Assembly: GCF_963924675.1 (NCBI RefSeq)
Contig: NC_089225.1
Location: 80,883,951-80,947,950 of the forward strand
Reading direction: 5' to 3'
DNA length: 64,000 bases
From: Phocoena phocoena
Lineage: Eukaryota; Chordata; Mammalia; Artiodactyla; Phocoenidae
A program made the position numbers and the translations under genes. Below the pieces are notes generated by a model. The model searched no databases, had not been told where the DNA came from, and saw nothing but the letters and a program-made list of their open reading frames with translations. Positions 1 through 10,230 of this stretch are shown one piece after another; within the stretch, counting starts at the first letter, position 1; each line of letters starts with the position of its first letter.

Positions 1-1439
1 GTCCTCAAAAGATTGGATGATGCCCACCACTCTTCTTTACTGAATCTACCAATTCAAATGCTTATCTCTTTTAGAAACATTCTCACAAACACACCCAGAA
101 ATAATGTTTTGCCAGCTATCTGGGCTTCCCTTAGCCCAGTGAAATTGACACACAAAATTAATGATCACAATTCCAGAGAGGGGAGTGGGGGAAAAGTTCA
201 CATATAAAAATAGGAATGAAAATGTCTTTGGATGATTCAATAGCGAAACTGATAGAAGACAATGGGAGAAATGTTTTCCTCATTCTGAAAAAAACATATT
301 CCCAGTTTAGAATGTCTATGCCCAGAATGAAGATAATAAAGACACTTACAGACTGTAAATTCTCATCCATTTTCAGGAGACTACAGTGGGATGCTGCTGA
401 AGCATAATGAGGGAACAAACCAAGAAAGAGAAAGACATGGAGTCCATGATACAGAAGATACACATAAAAAGGAGATAAAAGGAATTTCCAGGCTGATGGT
501 TAAGGGAGATCCCAGGATGACAGCTGGGTACTCTGTGTAGAGGGTAACAGCACAGCCTAGAGCATATCCAACAGCTTTGGAAGTCACTTCTCCAGGAAAC
601 TGACATTAATTATATACCTTATGTGTCAATAAATTGAAGCAAGGTCTGGATAAGTGACAAAGAGTCTAAGGTTCAATTACTTAGAAAACAAAACAAAACA
701 AGACAATTATTAACTCCAGGGGAAACTAAAAGTAATGCAGGGAAGGAAAAGTAATCATAGGTTCTTACCTGACTTTGCTGTGACTATCATTTGTATGATT
801 ATAATAGCGAAAAAAATTAATATAATAGCGTAAGTACTAAAATTGACCTAATCAAAATCAGAATATAACTATCTTGGGAACATGGTGATATTAGAAGGTT
901 TGGAGGGAACATCGAGTGGAGTTTATGGAAAAAGAGAGCTATAGTCTCATCTTGTATAATACGAAGTCAATAGGAAATACCAAAACCTAAAAAAATCGAG
1001 AAGTAACATTGTAAGCATGTTATTTAGAAACACAAATAAAATAATCATCTAAAAGAAGTGAAAGGTTGCCTCTGGAGAAAGGCTAACTAGATGCAGGAAA
1101 AGCACTTTATTAAGTTCAGCATTCATTCATGGTTAAAAAAATAAATTCTGTTCCTTCTTTTCTTCCCCTCTTCCTTCCTGATAATCCAGCCTTAAAGCCC
1201 CACTATGTGGGGCAGAGCAGAATAGTCATCCAAGCAGAGTGGCTGTCTGGTGTGCAGTACTAGAGCCCAAACAAGCTGTGGGGGTATCTATGGGGGGATA
1301 GAGGGGAGGCAGGAGTGGTTATCTCAAATGTATTTTAGCCATTTATACTTCCTCTTCTGGGAACTGTCTATTTATATATCTTTTCCACAGCCTCCATAAT
1401 AAGCATTTCTCTTTTTAATTGTAAGAGTTTATATAAACT
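1..1439. other. Unassigned AT-rich sequence
   Basis: I see no gene and no repeat family I can name. All open frames are short and do not resemble any protein. A short CA run at about 1449-1460 lies at the border with the L1 that follows. Confidence 0.5.
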
Positions 1440-3005
1440 ATATATACACACACACACACAATTAGCAGGATTTTTCAAGGTTCATCCATATTATGCCATG
1501 TATCAGTACTTTATTCTTTTTCATGACTGAATTATATTTCATTGTATGAATATAACATGTTTTGTTTAAATATTCATTAGTTGATGGACATTTGGATTCT
1601 TCTTGGCTATAATACTACGATAAGCATTTGTGTATAAGTATTTGCATGGACATATGTTCATTTCTTTTGAGTTTATACCTAGGAGTAAAATTGCTGGTTC
1701 ATATAGTAACTCTATGTTTAATCATTTGTGGAACTGCCTGGCTGTTTTCCAAAGTGATTGCTCCATTTCACATCCCCACTAGCAGTATATGAGGGTTTCA
1801 ATTTCTCCACATCCTTACCAACACTTGTTATTATCTGACTTTTTTTTTTTTTTTTTTTATTATCTGACTTTTTGATTCTAGCCATCCCAGTGAGCATTAA
1901 ATGGTATCTCATTGTGGTTTTGATTTGCATTTCCTTGATGACTAATGATGTTGAACATCTTTTCATGTGCTTATTGGCTATTATATTTTCCTTGGAGAAA
2001 TATCTATTCAGATCCTTTGCCCATTTAAAAATTCTTTTATTTGTCTTTTTATTATTGAGTTGTAAGAGTTCTTTGTATATTCTGGATACAAGTCCCTTAT
2101 TGATACAGGGTTTGCAAATATTTTCTCCCATTCTGTAGGTTGTATTTTCATTTTCTTGATTGTGTCATTTGAAGCACAAAAGGTTTTGATTTTGAGGAAG
2201 TCAAATTTGTCTATTTTTTCCCTTGTTGCTGAGGCTTTGGGGATCATATCCAAGAATCCTTTGCCAAATCCAGTATCATTAAGTTTTACTCCTATATTTT
2301 CTTCTAAGAATGTTATAGCTTTAGCTCTTACATTTAGGTCTTCGACTCATCTCAAATTGATTTTTATATATGGTATGAAGTAGTGGTCCAACTTTATTCT
2401 TTGGTATGTGGAAATCCATTTGTCCTAGCACCATTTGTTGAAAAGACTATTTCCCCCCATTGGATAATCTCAGTACTCTCGTCTAAAATCAGTTGACCAT
2501 ACATATATGGGTTTATTTCTGGGCTCTTAATTCTGTTTCATTGATCTATATATCTATCCTTGTGCCAGTACCACACAACTTTATACTTCTGATGTTAAAC
2601 TTATTCCTAAGTTTAGATGCCCTTTCTAAAGTTGTGGAGTCCCCTTCTGTCCCTAGTTTGTTGAGTGTTTTTATCATGAAACCATGCTGGAGTTTGTCAG
2701 ATGCTTTTTCTGTGTCTATTGCAATGGTCATGTGAATTCTATTTTTTATTCTATTGATATAATGTATTACATTACTTGATTTTCAGACGTTAAACCAATC
2801 TTGCACTCCTGGGATAAATCCCACTTGGTTATGGTGGATAATTATTTTTACATGTTGCTGGATTCAGTTTGCTAGTATTTTGTTGAGGGCTTTTGCATCC
2901 ACATGCACAAGATATTGGTCTGCACTTTCCTTTGCCTGTGACGTCTTTGTCTGGTTTTGGTATCATAGTAATAATGGCCTGATGAGTTGGGGAGTGTTCC
3001 TTTCT

Positions 3006-3416
3006 TGTTATGGGCTGAATTGTGTCCTACCCCTCTACCCCTACCCCCAGTTCATATGTTAAAGTCCTAACTCCTAGTACCTCACAATGTTACTGTAGTC
3101 ATAGATAAGGTCTTTAAAGAGGCAAAGTTAAAATGAGGCTATTAGGGTCGGCCCTAATCCAATATGACTGGTGTCCTTATAAGAAGAGAACACATAGAAG
3201 GACACTAAGGATGTGTGCATACGGAGGAAAGACCATGTGAGGACATAGCAAGAAGACTGCTTTCTAAAGTCCAGGGTAGAGGCCTCAGAAGAAACCAAAC
3301 TTACTGATGTCTTGACTTTGAACTTCTAGCCTCCAGAATGGTGAGAGATAAATTTCTGTTGTTTAAGTCACCTTGTCTGTGGTATTTTGTTATGGCAACC
3401 CTAGCAAACTAACACA
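3006..3416 (+). repeat. MLT1-like MaLR solo LTR
   Basis: The segment starts TGTTATGGGCTGAATTGTGTC and ends with the typical GGCAACCCTAGCAAACTAACACA tail. Between them are the familiar blocks CCTAATCCAATATGACTGG and CAGAAGAAACCAA. It interrupts L1 sequence that continues on both sides, so it is younger than that L1. No internal retroviral sequence is seen. The exact subfamily is not assigned. Confidence 0.8.
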
Positions 3417-3721
3417 CTCCTCTTCTGTTTTTTGAGAGTTTGTGAAGAATATTCTTCCGTAAAAGTTTGGTAGAATTTACAAATGAAGCTGTCTGGGCCT
3501 GGGCTTTTCTTTGTGGGTAGATTTTTAAATTTTTTCACTTTGTATAAGTCTACTCAAATTGTCTATTTCTTCTTGAGTCAGTTTTGATAGTTTGTGTCTT
3601 TCTAGGTATTTGTCCATCTAGGTTATCTAATTTGTTGTAGTACAGTTATTCATAGTGTTCCTTTAAAGTCCTTTATATTTCTGTAGGGTCAGTAGTAATG
3701 TACCCACTTTCTTTTTCTTCT

Positions 3722-3842
3722 TTTTTTAAATATATAATTTATTTTTTGAATTATATTTTATTTATTTATACAGCAGGTTCTTATTAGTTATCTATTTTAT
3801 ACATATTAGTGTATATATGTCAGTCCCAATCTCCCAATTCAT
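3722..3842 (-). repeat. Artiodactyl-type L1 3' end fragment, inverted
   Basis: T-rich start, then the stretch TATACAGCAGGTTCTTATTAG and CAATCTCCCAATTCA that typifies the reverse complement of the young cetartiodactyl L1 3' end. It is short and internally deleted. Confidence 0.55.
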
Positions 3843-4017
3843 TCATTCTCTCTGTTTCATTTCTGATTCTAGTAATTTGAGTCTTCTTTTTCTCTTGGTC
3901 AATGTAGCAAAAGGTTTGCAATTTTGTTCACCTTTTCAAGAAATCAGCTTTTGGTTTAATTGATTATCTCTATTGTTTTTCTATTCTATATTTTATTAAT
4001 TTCCACTTTAATCCTTT

Positions 4018-4360
4018 TAAAAATTTTATTTATTTATTTATGGCTGCATTGGGTCTTCTGTTGCTGTGAGTGGGCTTTCTCTAGTTGCAGTGAGTAGGGA
4101 CTACTCTTCCTGCAGTGTGCTGGCTTCTCATCCTGGTGGCTTCTCTTGCTGCAGAGCACAGCCTCCAGGCACGGGGGCTTCAGTAGTTGCAGCACGTGGG
4201 CTCAGTATTTGTGGCTCGCGGGCTCTAGAGCGAAGGCTCAAGTTGTGGCGCACAGGCTTAGTTGCTCCGCGGCATGCGGGATCTTCCCGGACCAGGGCTC
4301 AAACCCATGTCCCCTGCATTGGCAGGCGGATTCTTAACCACTGCGCCACCAGGGAAGCCC
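4018..4360 (-). repeat. CHR-type SINE (long form), inverted
   Basis: On the + strand it reads from a TTTATTTATTTA tail to CCACCAGGGAAGCCC, the reverse of the tRNA-like head. Diverged flanking duplications (TTCCACTTTAATCCTTT at 4001-4017 and TTCCACCTTAATCTTTA after 4361) mark an L1-mediated insertion. Open frames through it are SINE shadows. Confidence 0.9.
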
Positions 4361-4565
4361 CTTCCACCTTAATCTTTATTATTTTCTTCCTTCTGGCTGC
4401 TTTAGGTTTAGTTTGCTCTCCTTTTACCAGTACACATATATTAATTTCTATATGTTATAGGCACAAGAATCCAGTATATTATTTTATACAATTGCTTTAA
4501 AAATCAGTTGAGTAGGAAAAATGTTCATTTATACTGTCTCATAATTATATAACTGCCTTTTCTTT

Positions 4566-4800
4566 TTTTTAATTAATTTTTATTGGAGTATGGTTGCTTT
4601 ACAATGTTGTGTCAGCCTCCACTGAACAATGAAATGAATCAGCCATACACACATACAGATATCCTCTCCCTTTTGGACTTCCCTCCCGTTTAGGTCACCA
4701 TAGTGCATTAGGTAGAGTTCCCTGTGCTGTACAGTATGTTCCCATCAGTTGTCTATTTTATATATAGTACCAATAATGTATATGTGTCAATCCTAGTCTA
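4566..4800 (-). repeat. Artiodactyl-type L1 3' end, inverted
   Basis: It begins with a T-run and AATTAATTTTTATTGGAGTA and continues through TTTAGGTCACCATAGTGCAT and GAGTTCCCTGTGCTGTACAG, the reverse complement of the L1 3' region common in cetartiodactyls. It is truncated and sits inside the older L1. Confidence 0.75.
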
Positions 4801-6060
4801 TAACTGCCTTTTCTGATGTTCTTTTTTTTTTTCATATGAATTTGAATTACTGTCTGGGGTTATTTGCTTTCAACCTGAGGAACGTCCTTTAGTATTTCTT
4901 GTGAGGCAGGTCTGCTAGCACAAATTCACTCAGTTTTTGTTTATTTGGGAAAATTTCACCAACTTACTTTGATAAGATTGTTCCTTGGATGGAGCACTTT
5001 GAAAATGTTATCTCATTGCCTTCTGGTTTCTCTTGCTTTTCCTGAGAAGTCAGTTATTAATCTTACTGGCATTTATTTGTAAGTAATGAGTCATTTTTCT
5101 TTTGCTGCTTTCAAAATTTCTTCCTTGTCTTTGACTTTCAGCATTTTTTCTCTATTGTGTCTGTAGATCTCTTGCATTTATTTATCCTATTTGGAATTTG
5201 TTGAGCTTCCTGGATATGTAAGTTATAGCTTTTCAATAAATTTGGAAAGTTTTCAGCCATTATTTCTTTGGATTTTTTCTGCTCCTTCTTCACTCTCCTC
5301 TCCTTCTAGCACTCCTATTATGCACATGTTCGTGTGCTTAGTGATGTCCCACATTTCTCTGAGGCTCTTTACATTCTTCTCTGTTCTTTGGCTTGCATAA
5401 TCCCTATCCAACTACCTTCAAGTCAGCTTACTCTTTTTTCTGCCAGTTCAAGTCTCCTGTTAAGCCCCTAATGAACTTATTTCAGTTATTGTACTTTTCA
5501 ACTCCAGAGTTTCTATTTAGATCATTTTTATGGTTCTGAGTCACATCCCTGTTCTAGGGGCTGAATATCTATTGATATGTTCTATTTGGTATGACATTGT
5601 CATCATACTCTAACCATGTTTTTCTTTAGTTCTGTGAACATGTTTATAATAGCTATAAATACTTTGAATTTTTTTTTCTGATAAATCTAACATCCTGTTG
5701 CTCTTAAAGCAGTTTCTGTTGCCTGCTATTTTTCCAATGTATGGGTCATACTTTCCTGTTTACTTGCATGCCTCATAATTTTTTGTTGGAAACTTGACAT
5801 TTTAGATAATGTATTGTAGCAACTCTGGGTACTTGTTTCCTCCCCACTCCCCACCCTCTCCACCCTCTCCACCCACCCCAACCTCCTTATTTTTTTTGCT
5901 TGTACATATATTGTTCTACAAATAAATCTAATCAAAATCTTGTCCCTTTGAAGCAAAAGTTTATGAGGTCAGTGTCTAATATTTGTCTTACCCCAGGAGG
6001 GCTTCCCTCAGCTGTCTTTATCTTTGATTCTTTCCTGCAAACTAGCCAGTTTACAATTTA

Positions 6061-7009
6061 GCTCATATCTTGAATCTCCTCCCAATTGCCTATTACCACA
6101 ACCTCCAGGTTTTTGAGAGCACCCTTTGGCTTGTTATTTCTCCACGCTCTGTTGCAAATGAAGTCAGTTTCTATGGGAAGAGATTAAGAGCTATCTGTTT
6201 TATGGACCCATCCTTAAAACATGGCGGGGGGGGGGGGGCACAATCACTGAGTCTGGGCTTTGGAGCAGGAGGTGGAACAATGGCAAGCTTCTCTCAGACT
6301 CACATCCCTGTTCTAGAGGCTGAATTCTAGGTGAGGATGCGTAGCAGCCCGAGGTTTTCTTGGCTTTCTTCTTCTGGCTTGAACCACTACTACAGCAGCT
6401 GAGGTAAGGGTGATTAGGACCCCAGTATTCTCAGCGCTCCAGCCCAAGGTAGAGCCTCTGTTGCATGAATGGGGCTGGATGGAAGAAAGAATCCTCCATC
6501 TCTCAACCACATTTATACAGGACTTAGGCTCAGTATCAGGTAGCCAGGGCCAGGCTGGGTGAGAATTGTTGACATCTGCCCCTCCCACTGGGAGCCTGGG
6601 AAGAGGAGGCCCAGTGTTCCCGGTTTAAAGACAGAGTGGGGACTCCGCCTTGCAGTTGGGAGGGCAAAGAGAGGAAGAGGGCTTGGTTGAAATACCACAG
6701 ATTCTCGCCTTTCTTACCAATTTTTCCTAGATTTTCTTGAATATTTATTTGCTCTTTTAGGAATATTTCCAAGGCTGTAAATGGTTGTTTTTGCTTGTCT
6801 TAAAACAATTTTCACCAGTTTCATTAGGGAGTGGGTCAGCAGAGCTCCTCATGCTGTCATGCGGTGGTGAATTTTTCTTGGTATTATTTTTGCAACTTTC
6901 ATGTAAGTTTAAATATATTTAAGAAAAGTTTAGAAACTTTAAAAAAATCACAAGAAAGTCGTTATGAGGAATGAAGCATAAAGCGCTTTTACATATGCTC
7001 TTTATTATT
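6061..7009. other. Unassigned sequence with a G13 run
   Basis: No gene is recognised. A pure run of 13 G lies at 6226-6238. The overlapping open frames on both strands have low-complexity translations and no family resemblance. Confidence 0.5.
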
Positions 7010-7555
7010 TTTCCAAGGCATCCGTAACAAACACTAGAAGTGCAGTAAAGAGCAGGACCCCATGGGGGCCTTCCCGTGGGACAGGCCTCCCCCGCCATGT
7101 CCTCTGCTGTAGCTCTAGTATTTGACGCACATTTCCTGAGTTGTTTTGCAGATGTAAACCCCGCCCCCCCCGCCCCCCCCCCCCCCCCCCCGCCACTTCA
7201 ACAAACGGAAGATGTTAACTGACGACCATGAGCACAGAGCCCCAGGCCTCCTGAAGCCTAAAGACTGATCATGTTCACCTCTGTGACACCACCCCACTAC
7301 CTCACCATCAGCCAATCAGAGAATTGTGCAAGAGCTGATCACGTATCCTGTGACACCTCCACCCCCTACTTGGCTTTTAAAAGTGCTTCGCCGAAACCCT
7401 TTGGGGAGCCCCAGGCTTTTTAGGGCATGGACCACCTGCTCTTCTTGCATGGCCTCACCAAAAACCTTTCTCTGCTCCAAACTCCAAGGTTTCCGTTTGT
7501 TTGGCCTCACTGTGCTCTTGGGCACAAGAATTTGCGTTCAGTTTGTTCTGTCCAT
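7010..7555 (+). repeat. Retroviral-type solo LTR (ERV1-like)
   Basis: The segment has an LTR-like order of signals: a CCAATCAGAGAATTGTGCA block (7312-7330), a TTTTAAAAGTGCTTCGC TATA-like region near 7376, a run around AAACCTTTCTCTGCTCC where the poly(A) signal would sit (here CAAAAACC, not AATAAACC), and a U5-like end near 7540. No coding retroviral sequence is seen. A C-rich tract (7157-7193) lies in its 5' half. The left edge is uncertain. It lies about 350 bp upstream of the CpG island. Confidence 0.6.
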
Positions 7556-7894
7556 AGTGACAAGTAGATCTGCGTATTTAGGTAAACACCCAGAGTTCAC
7601 AGCAAGCCCAGTCAGAGCGGGTGTAAACAGGAAACAGCAGGCAGGCGGGTTGTTGAACAGCACGGCAGTGTTTCAACTCAAAGGGCTGGTGAGTGGGGAG
7701 GGGTCTCTGGGTCTAACACAGTGAATGTCAGACCATCAACCTTTTAGAGGGTTAAAGCTTTTGTACGATACGAGAGAAGACCAGGGTGAGCAAGGCGAGC
7801 TCATGCGGGACTGGCCAGCAAAGCCACATCCGCTTTCAGGCTTTCGGTTTCTTTGCCTCCATCTTGCCTGCGATTTTCAGGTATCAGAGGAGTG

Positions 7895-8300
7895 AAGTCT
7901 TGACGGGTCGCAGCCAAAGGAGAGCCTAGCCGCGGGCAGGACGGTACGTGCCCGCGCGGGACCCCGCAGCTCCTCACCCTCCCCAGCTCCCCGCCGGACG
8001 CCAGGCCCCGTATCCTCTCGCGTTCCCGCATTGGCGCTTCCTTGCACTCGGCCTGGGCAGGGGGTGCCTGGCAGGGGCCAGGGGAGGGGTGGGGCTTCTG
8101 GCAGGTGACTCAGTCCCGCCGATCTCTTATCTCCGATTTGCCCCGCGGGCACCAGGCGGGCCGGAGCGCCCCAGCCTCGATTCTCTGGAGGGGCGCTTGA
8201 GTCTTCCGGGATTCCGGTGCGGTCGGAGCGGCGGATCGCCCAGACTCAGTGACTCTCGCCCCAAACTGAAGCACTAGAAAACGGGCCGTGTGCTTTATGG
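7895..8300 (+). promoter_or_regulatory. CFLAR: CpG island, likely CFLAR promoter region
   Basis: Dense CpG dinucleotides contrast with the CpG-poor flanks. A perfect AP-1 site TGACTCA lies at 8106-8112, and a half kappaB-like GGGATTCC is near 8210. The island is about 15 kb upstream of the first coding exon, a plausible distance for a non-coding first exon of CFLAR. Strand is inferred from the gene. I could not fix a transcription start or a first-exon donor from sequence alone. CFLAR is known to respond to NF-kappaB and AP-1, but these particular sites are inference. Confidence 0.6.
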
Positions 8301-8339
8301 CAGGTCCCCGGTGTCCTGCCTAAGGACACCGGGGACCTG
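8301..8339. other. Perfect 16-bp inverted repeat (hairpin)
   Basis: CAGGTCCCCGGTGTCC at 8301-8316 is followed by a 7-nt loop (TGCCTAA) and its exact reverse complement at 8324-8339. The stem is GC-rich with no mismatch. It sits at the 3' edge of the CpG island, so it may be in a 5' transcript leader. Confidence 0.9.
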
Positions 8340-8957
8340 TCTAAGAACATCCTGAGGGTTGCTCAATTCCGGGGGTGACCTGCTCAAAAGATCTGGCAGT
8401 CTTCCTTTGGCACGGTTGTTGAGAACTAGGACATTTTGTGCAGTAGTGTGTCTTGGCGGAAGCAACAGGAGAGGCAAGAATTTTTTTACTCTCTCTCCTT
8501 CCCGCTGCCACCCTTTTTCCCTTCAAAGCGTCTGGGGAATGTCTGGTCAGGGCATATTCTTTTAAAATATTAACAGTGGAATGCAATAGAACAAAGACCA
8601 TTGAAATTAACAAATTTTTGGTTCAGGTAACAGGAAGTAAGTTCAAGGACTCTAAAGCTCTCGAATATTTTCATTTGTTGACATTTGAAATTTATTTACG
8701 AAACGAGAGGTAGTGCCAGTAGGGAACCTGTTGGACACCGACAGACCATGATAATCTAAAACTAAGACCAGACCGGTCTCTGGCAGGCTTGGCCTGCTTC
8801 AGATAAAAGATTTCAGATAAGAGAAACTGAATTTTTGGTAATTTCCCTCCGGTGGTTCCCCTAAATGATCGTTTAAAAGTTTCATGGGGAGAGGCTAAAA
8901 ACTTGGGCCAACTCCAAAATTTAAAAAAAAAAAAAGAGAGAGAGAGAGATTCGGGTT
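8340..8957. other. Unassigned sequence downstream of the CpG island
   Basis: Moderate GC falling to AT-rich. No gene, RNA or named repeat is recognised. A short GA-repeat (8935-8949) precedes the SINE. Confidence 0.4.
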
Positions 8958-8967
8958 TGGAAGGGGC

Positions 8968-9169
8968 TTTTTTTTTTTTTTTTTTTTTTTTGCGGTACGC
9001 GGACCTCTCACTGTTGTGGCCTCTCCCGTTGCGGAGCACAGGCTCCGGACGCGCAGGCTCAGCGGCCATGGCTCACGGGCCCAGCCGCTCCGCGGCATGT
9101 GGGATCTTCGCGAACCCGTGTCCCCTGCATCGGCAGGCGGACTCAACCACTGCGCCACCAGGGAAGCCC
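8968..9169 (-). repeat. CHR-type SINE (short form), inverted
   Basis: T-run, then GCGGTACGCGGACCTCTCAC through to CCACCAGGGAAGCCC. Flanks carry a diverged duplication (TGGAAGGGGCTTT / TGGAAGGGACTTT). A small deletion removes part of the segment before the B-box. Confidence 0.9.
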
Positions 9170-9349
9170 TGGAAGGGACTTTTGAATGTGTCTGCCCTAC
9201 AGAAGTTGCATTTTTAATATTAATACTTATTTTACTTACAGCTTCTGGGTTGGACGTCCTGATTAAAATGGCTTTTCCTAACGACTTCTTGTTTTACATT
9301 TGTTTGTAACTGACATTTACACTTCATTTAACAGTATTACTACCTGGCA

Positions 9350-9854
9350 CCCGCTCTCGAAGGTGAATCCACCTGCAGGCCCGCAGGGGCTGGGTGCCCC
9401 TTGCCCCCTGCCCGCTGGGAATCTTGCGCCACTGGAGTGTCGGGAGGGTAGTTGGCGGCAGTTTTTTTTGAGCGGTGGCCGAGGGCCGATTGGCAGCTGA
9501 AATGGAAGTAGGTTTGATCCCAGGGGGCAGGCGGGTCCCAGCCCGGTTCTTAGTGGGGTGGCAGAGCGCAGCGGCCACGCCCGCTGGTTCCTGACCTGAC
9601 GCAAGTAATTCCCCGCAATGCCAGGTGGGCTCTTTGCCCACACAAGGGAGAGTTTACTTTCTGGAGGGACACCCGTGTGTTCCTGTGGAGTTTTTAAGGT
9701 GTAGGGGCGGAGGGTTCTGGAGCAGGAAGTTTTGTTTGGGCTGTGCGTTCCTGGCGGGCTGCTGGGAGGAAGCGCACAGAGGCTTTATGCCTGGCTTGGA
9801 AGCCGCCTCTTGACGCCTGCGATGCTCTCCTCCAGTTCCTGGTCCTGTCTGGAG
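9350..9854 (+). promoter_or_regulatory. Second GC-rich block, possible alternative promoter
   Basis: A CpG-enriched stretch with a GC box GGGGCGG at 9704-9710. It could hold an alternative CFLAR 5' exon. The apparent splice donor at 9860 belongs to a repeat and was rejected, so no exon is called. The minus-strand open frames here look like GC-bias artefacts. Confidence 0.35.
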
Positions 9855-9996
9855 TACAAGTAAGTCCCCCACATACAAACCGGAGCACGTTCGTTAAGTC
9901 CAGCATTAGCCTAGGTACCCAACTAACACAATTGGGTATATAGTACTGTAATGTAATAGGTTTATAATACTTTTCACATAAATAATACATAAGTAC
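9855..9996 (+). repeat. Interspersed repeat fragment (family not assigned)
   Basis: The sequence GTAAGTCCCCCACATACAAAC followed by GCCTAGGTACCCAACTAACAC and GGTTTATAATACTTTTCACA is a widely repeated mammalian motif that I recognise without being sure of the family name. Confidence 0.45.
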
Positions 9997-10097
9997 GATC
10001 GTGTCCGGCAAGGGTGGGCGAGGTTCCCGGCGGAAGCCATTGGGAAGAGCAGGCGGCTGCCCGGGGGTGAATGGACGGAGAACCCTTTCTCCCGACC

Positions 10098-10114
10098 TGC
10101 GCCCCCTGCTGGCG
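10098..10114 (-). promoter_or_regulatory. Strong CTCF-type motif
   Basis: The minus strand reads CGCCAGCAGGGGGCGCA, matching the CTCF core CCASYAGRKGGCRS at every position. It lies in a GC-rich block (10000-10230) between the likely promoter and the first coding exon. Occupancy is inference. Confidence 0.7.
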
Positions 10115-10230
10115 TCGCCCTCAGCTCTGGGGGCGTCGGGGCACTGTCCCCTGATCCCGGCAAAAAAGGCTTGAGTCTCCCGCTTTCTTTCAGCCCTTCC
10201 TTGAGCCTCCTTGGGACTCACCCACAGCAC

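Larger units (their letters stand above)
1440..6060 (-). repeat. Ancient L1 (L1M type), inverted, with nested insertions
   Basis: Read on the minus strand, 1718-2131 encodes the C-terminal part of L1 ORF2 (motifs [11 protein letters not shown] and [20 protein letters not shown] are visible), and 2546-2731 matches the reverse transcriptase stretch around EKASDKLQHGFMIKTLNKLG. Sequence typical of the 5' part of an L1M element follows to about 6060. The reading frames are broken by stops and frameshifts, so the element is dead. It has been a landing site for an MLT1 LTR, artiodactyl L1 3' ends and a SINE. The outer limits are approximate. Confidence 0.85.

Noticed and set aside
4066..4500. 144-residue open frame
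   Set aside because: It is a translation of an inverted CHR SINE. The same peptide pattern recurs at other SINEs in the window (for example 14738, 19779, 21753, 36856, 42539 and 62379).
9850..9866. Strong-looking splice donor CAA/GTAAGT as end of a non-coding CFLAR exon
   Set aside because: The GTAAGTCCCC sequence is part of a repeat consensus that runs from 9855 to 9996, so it gives no support for an exon.
9694..10230. 178-residue minus-strand open frame
   Set aside because: It crosses a repeat fragment and CpG-rich sequence, has no recognisable domain, and is likely a GC-content artefact.
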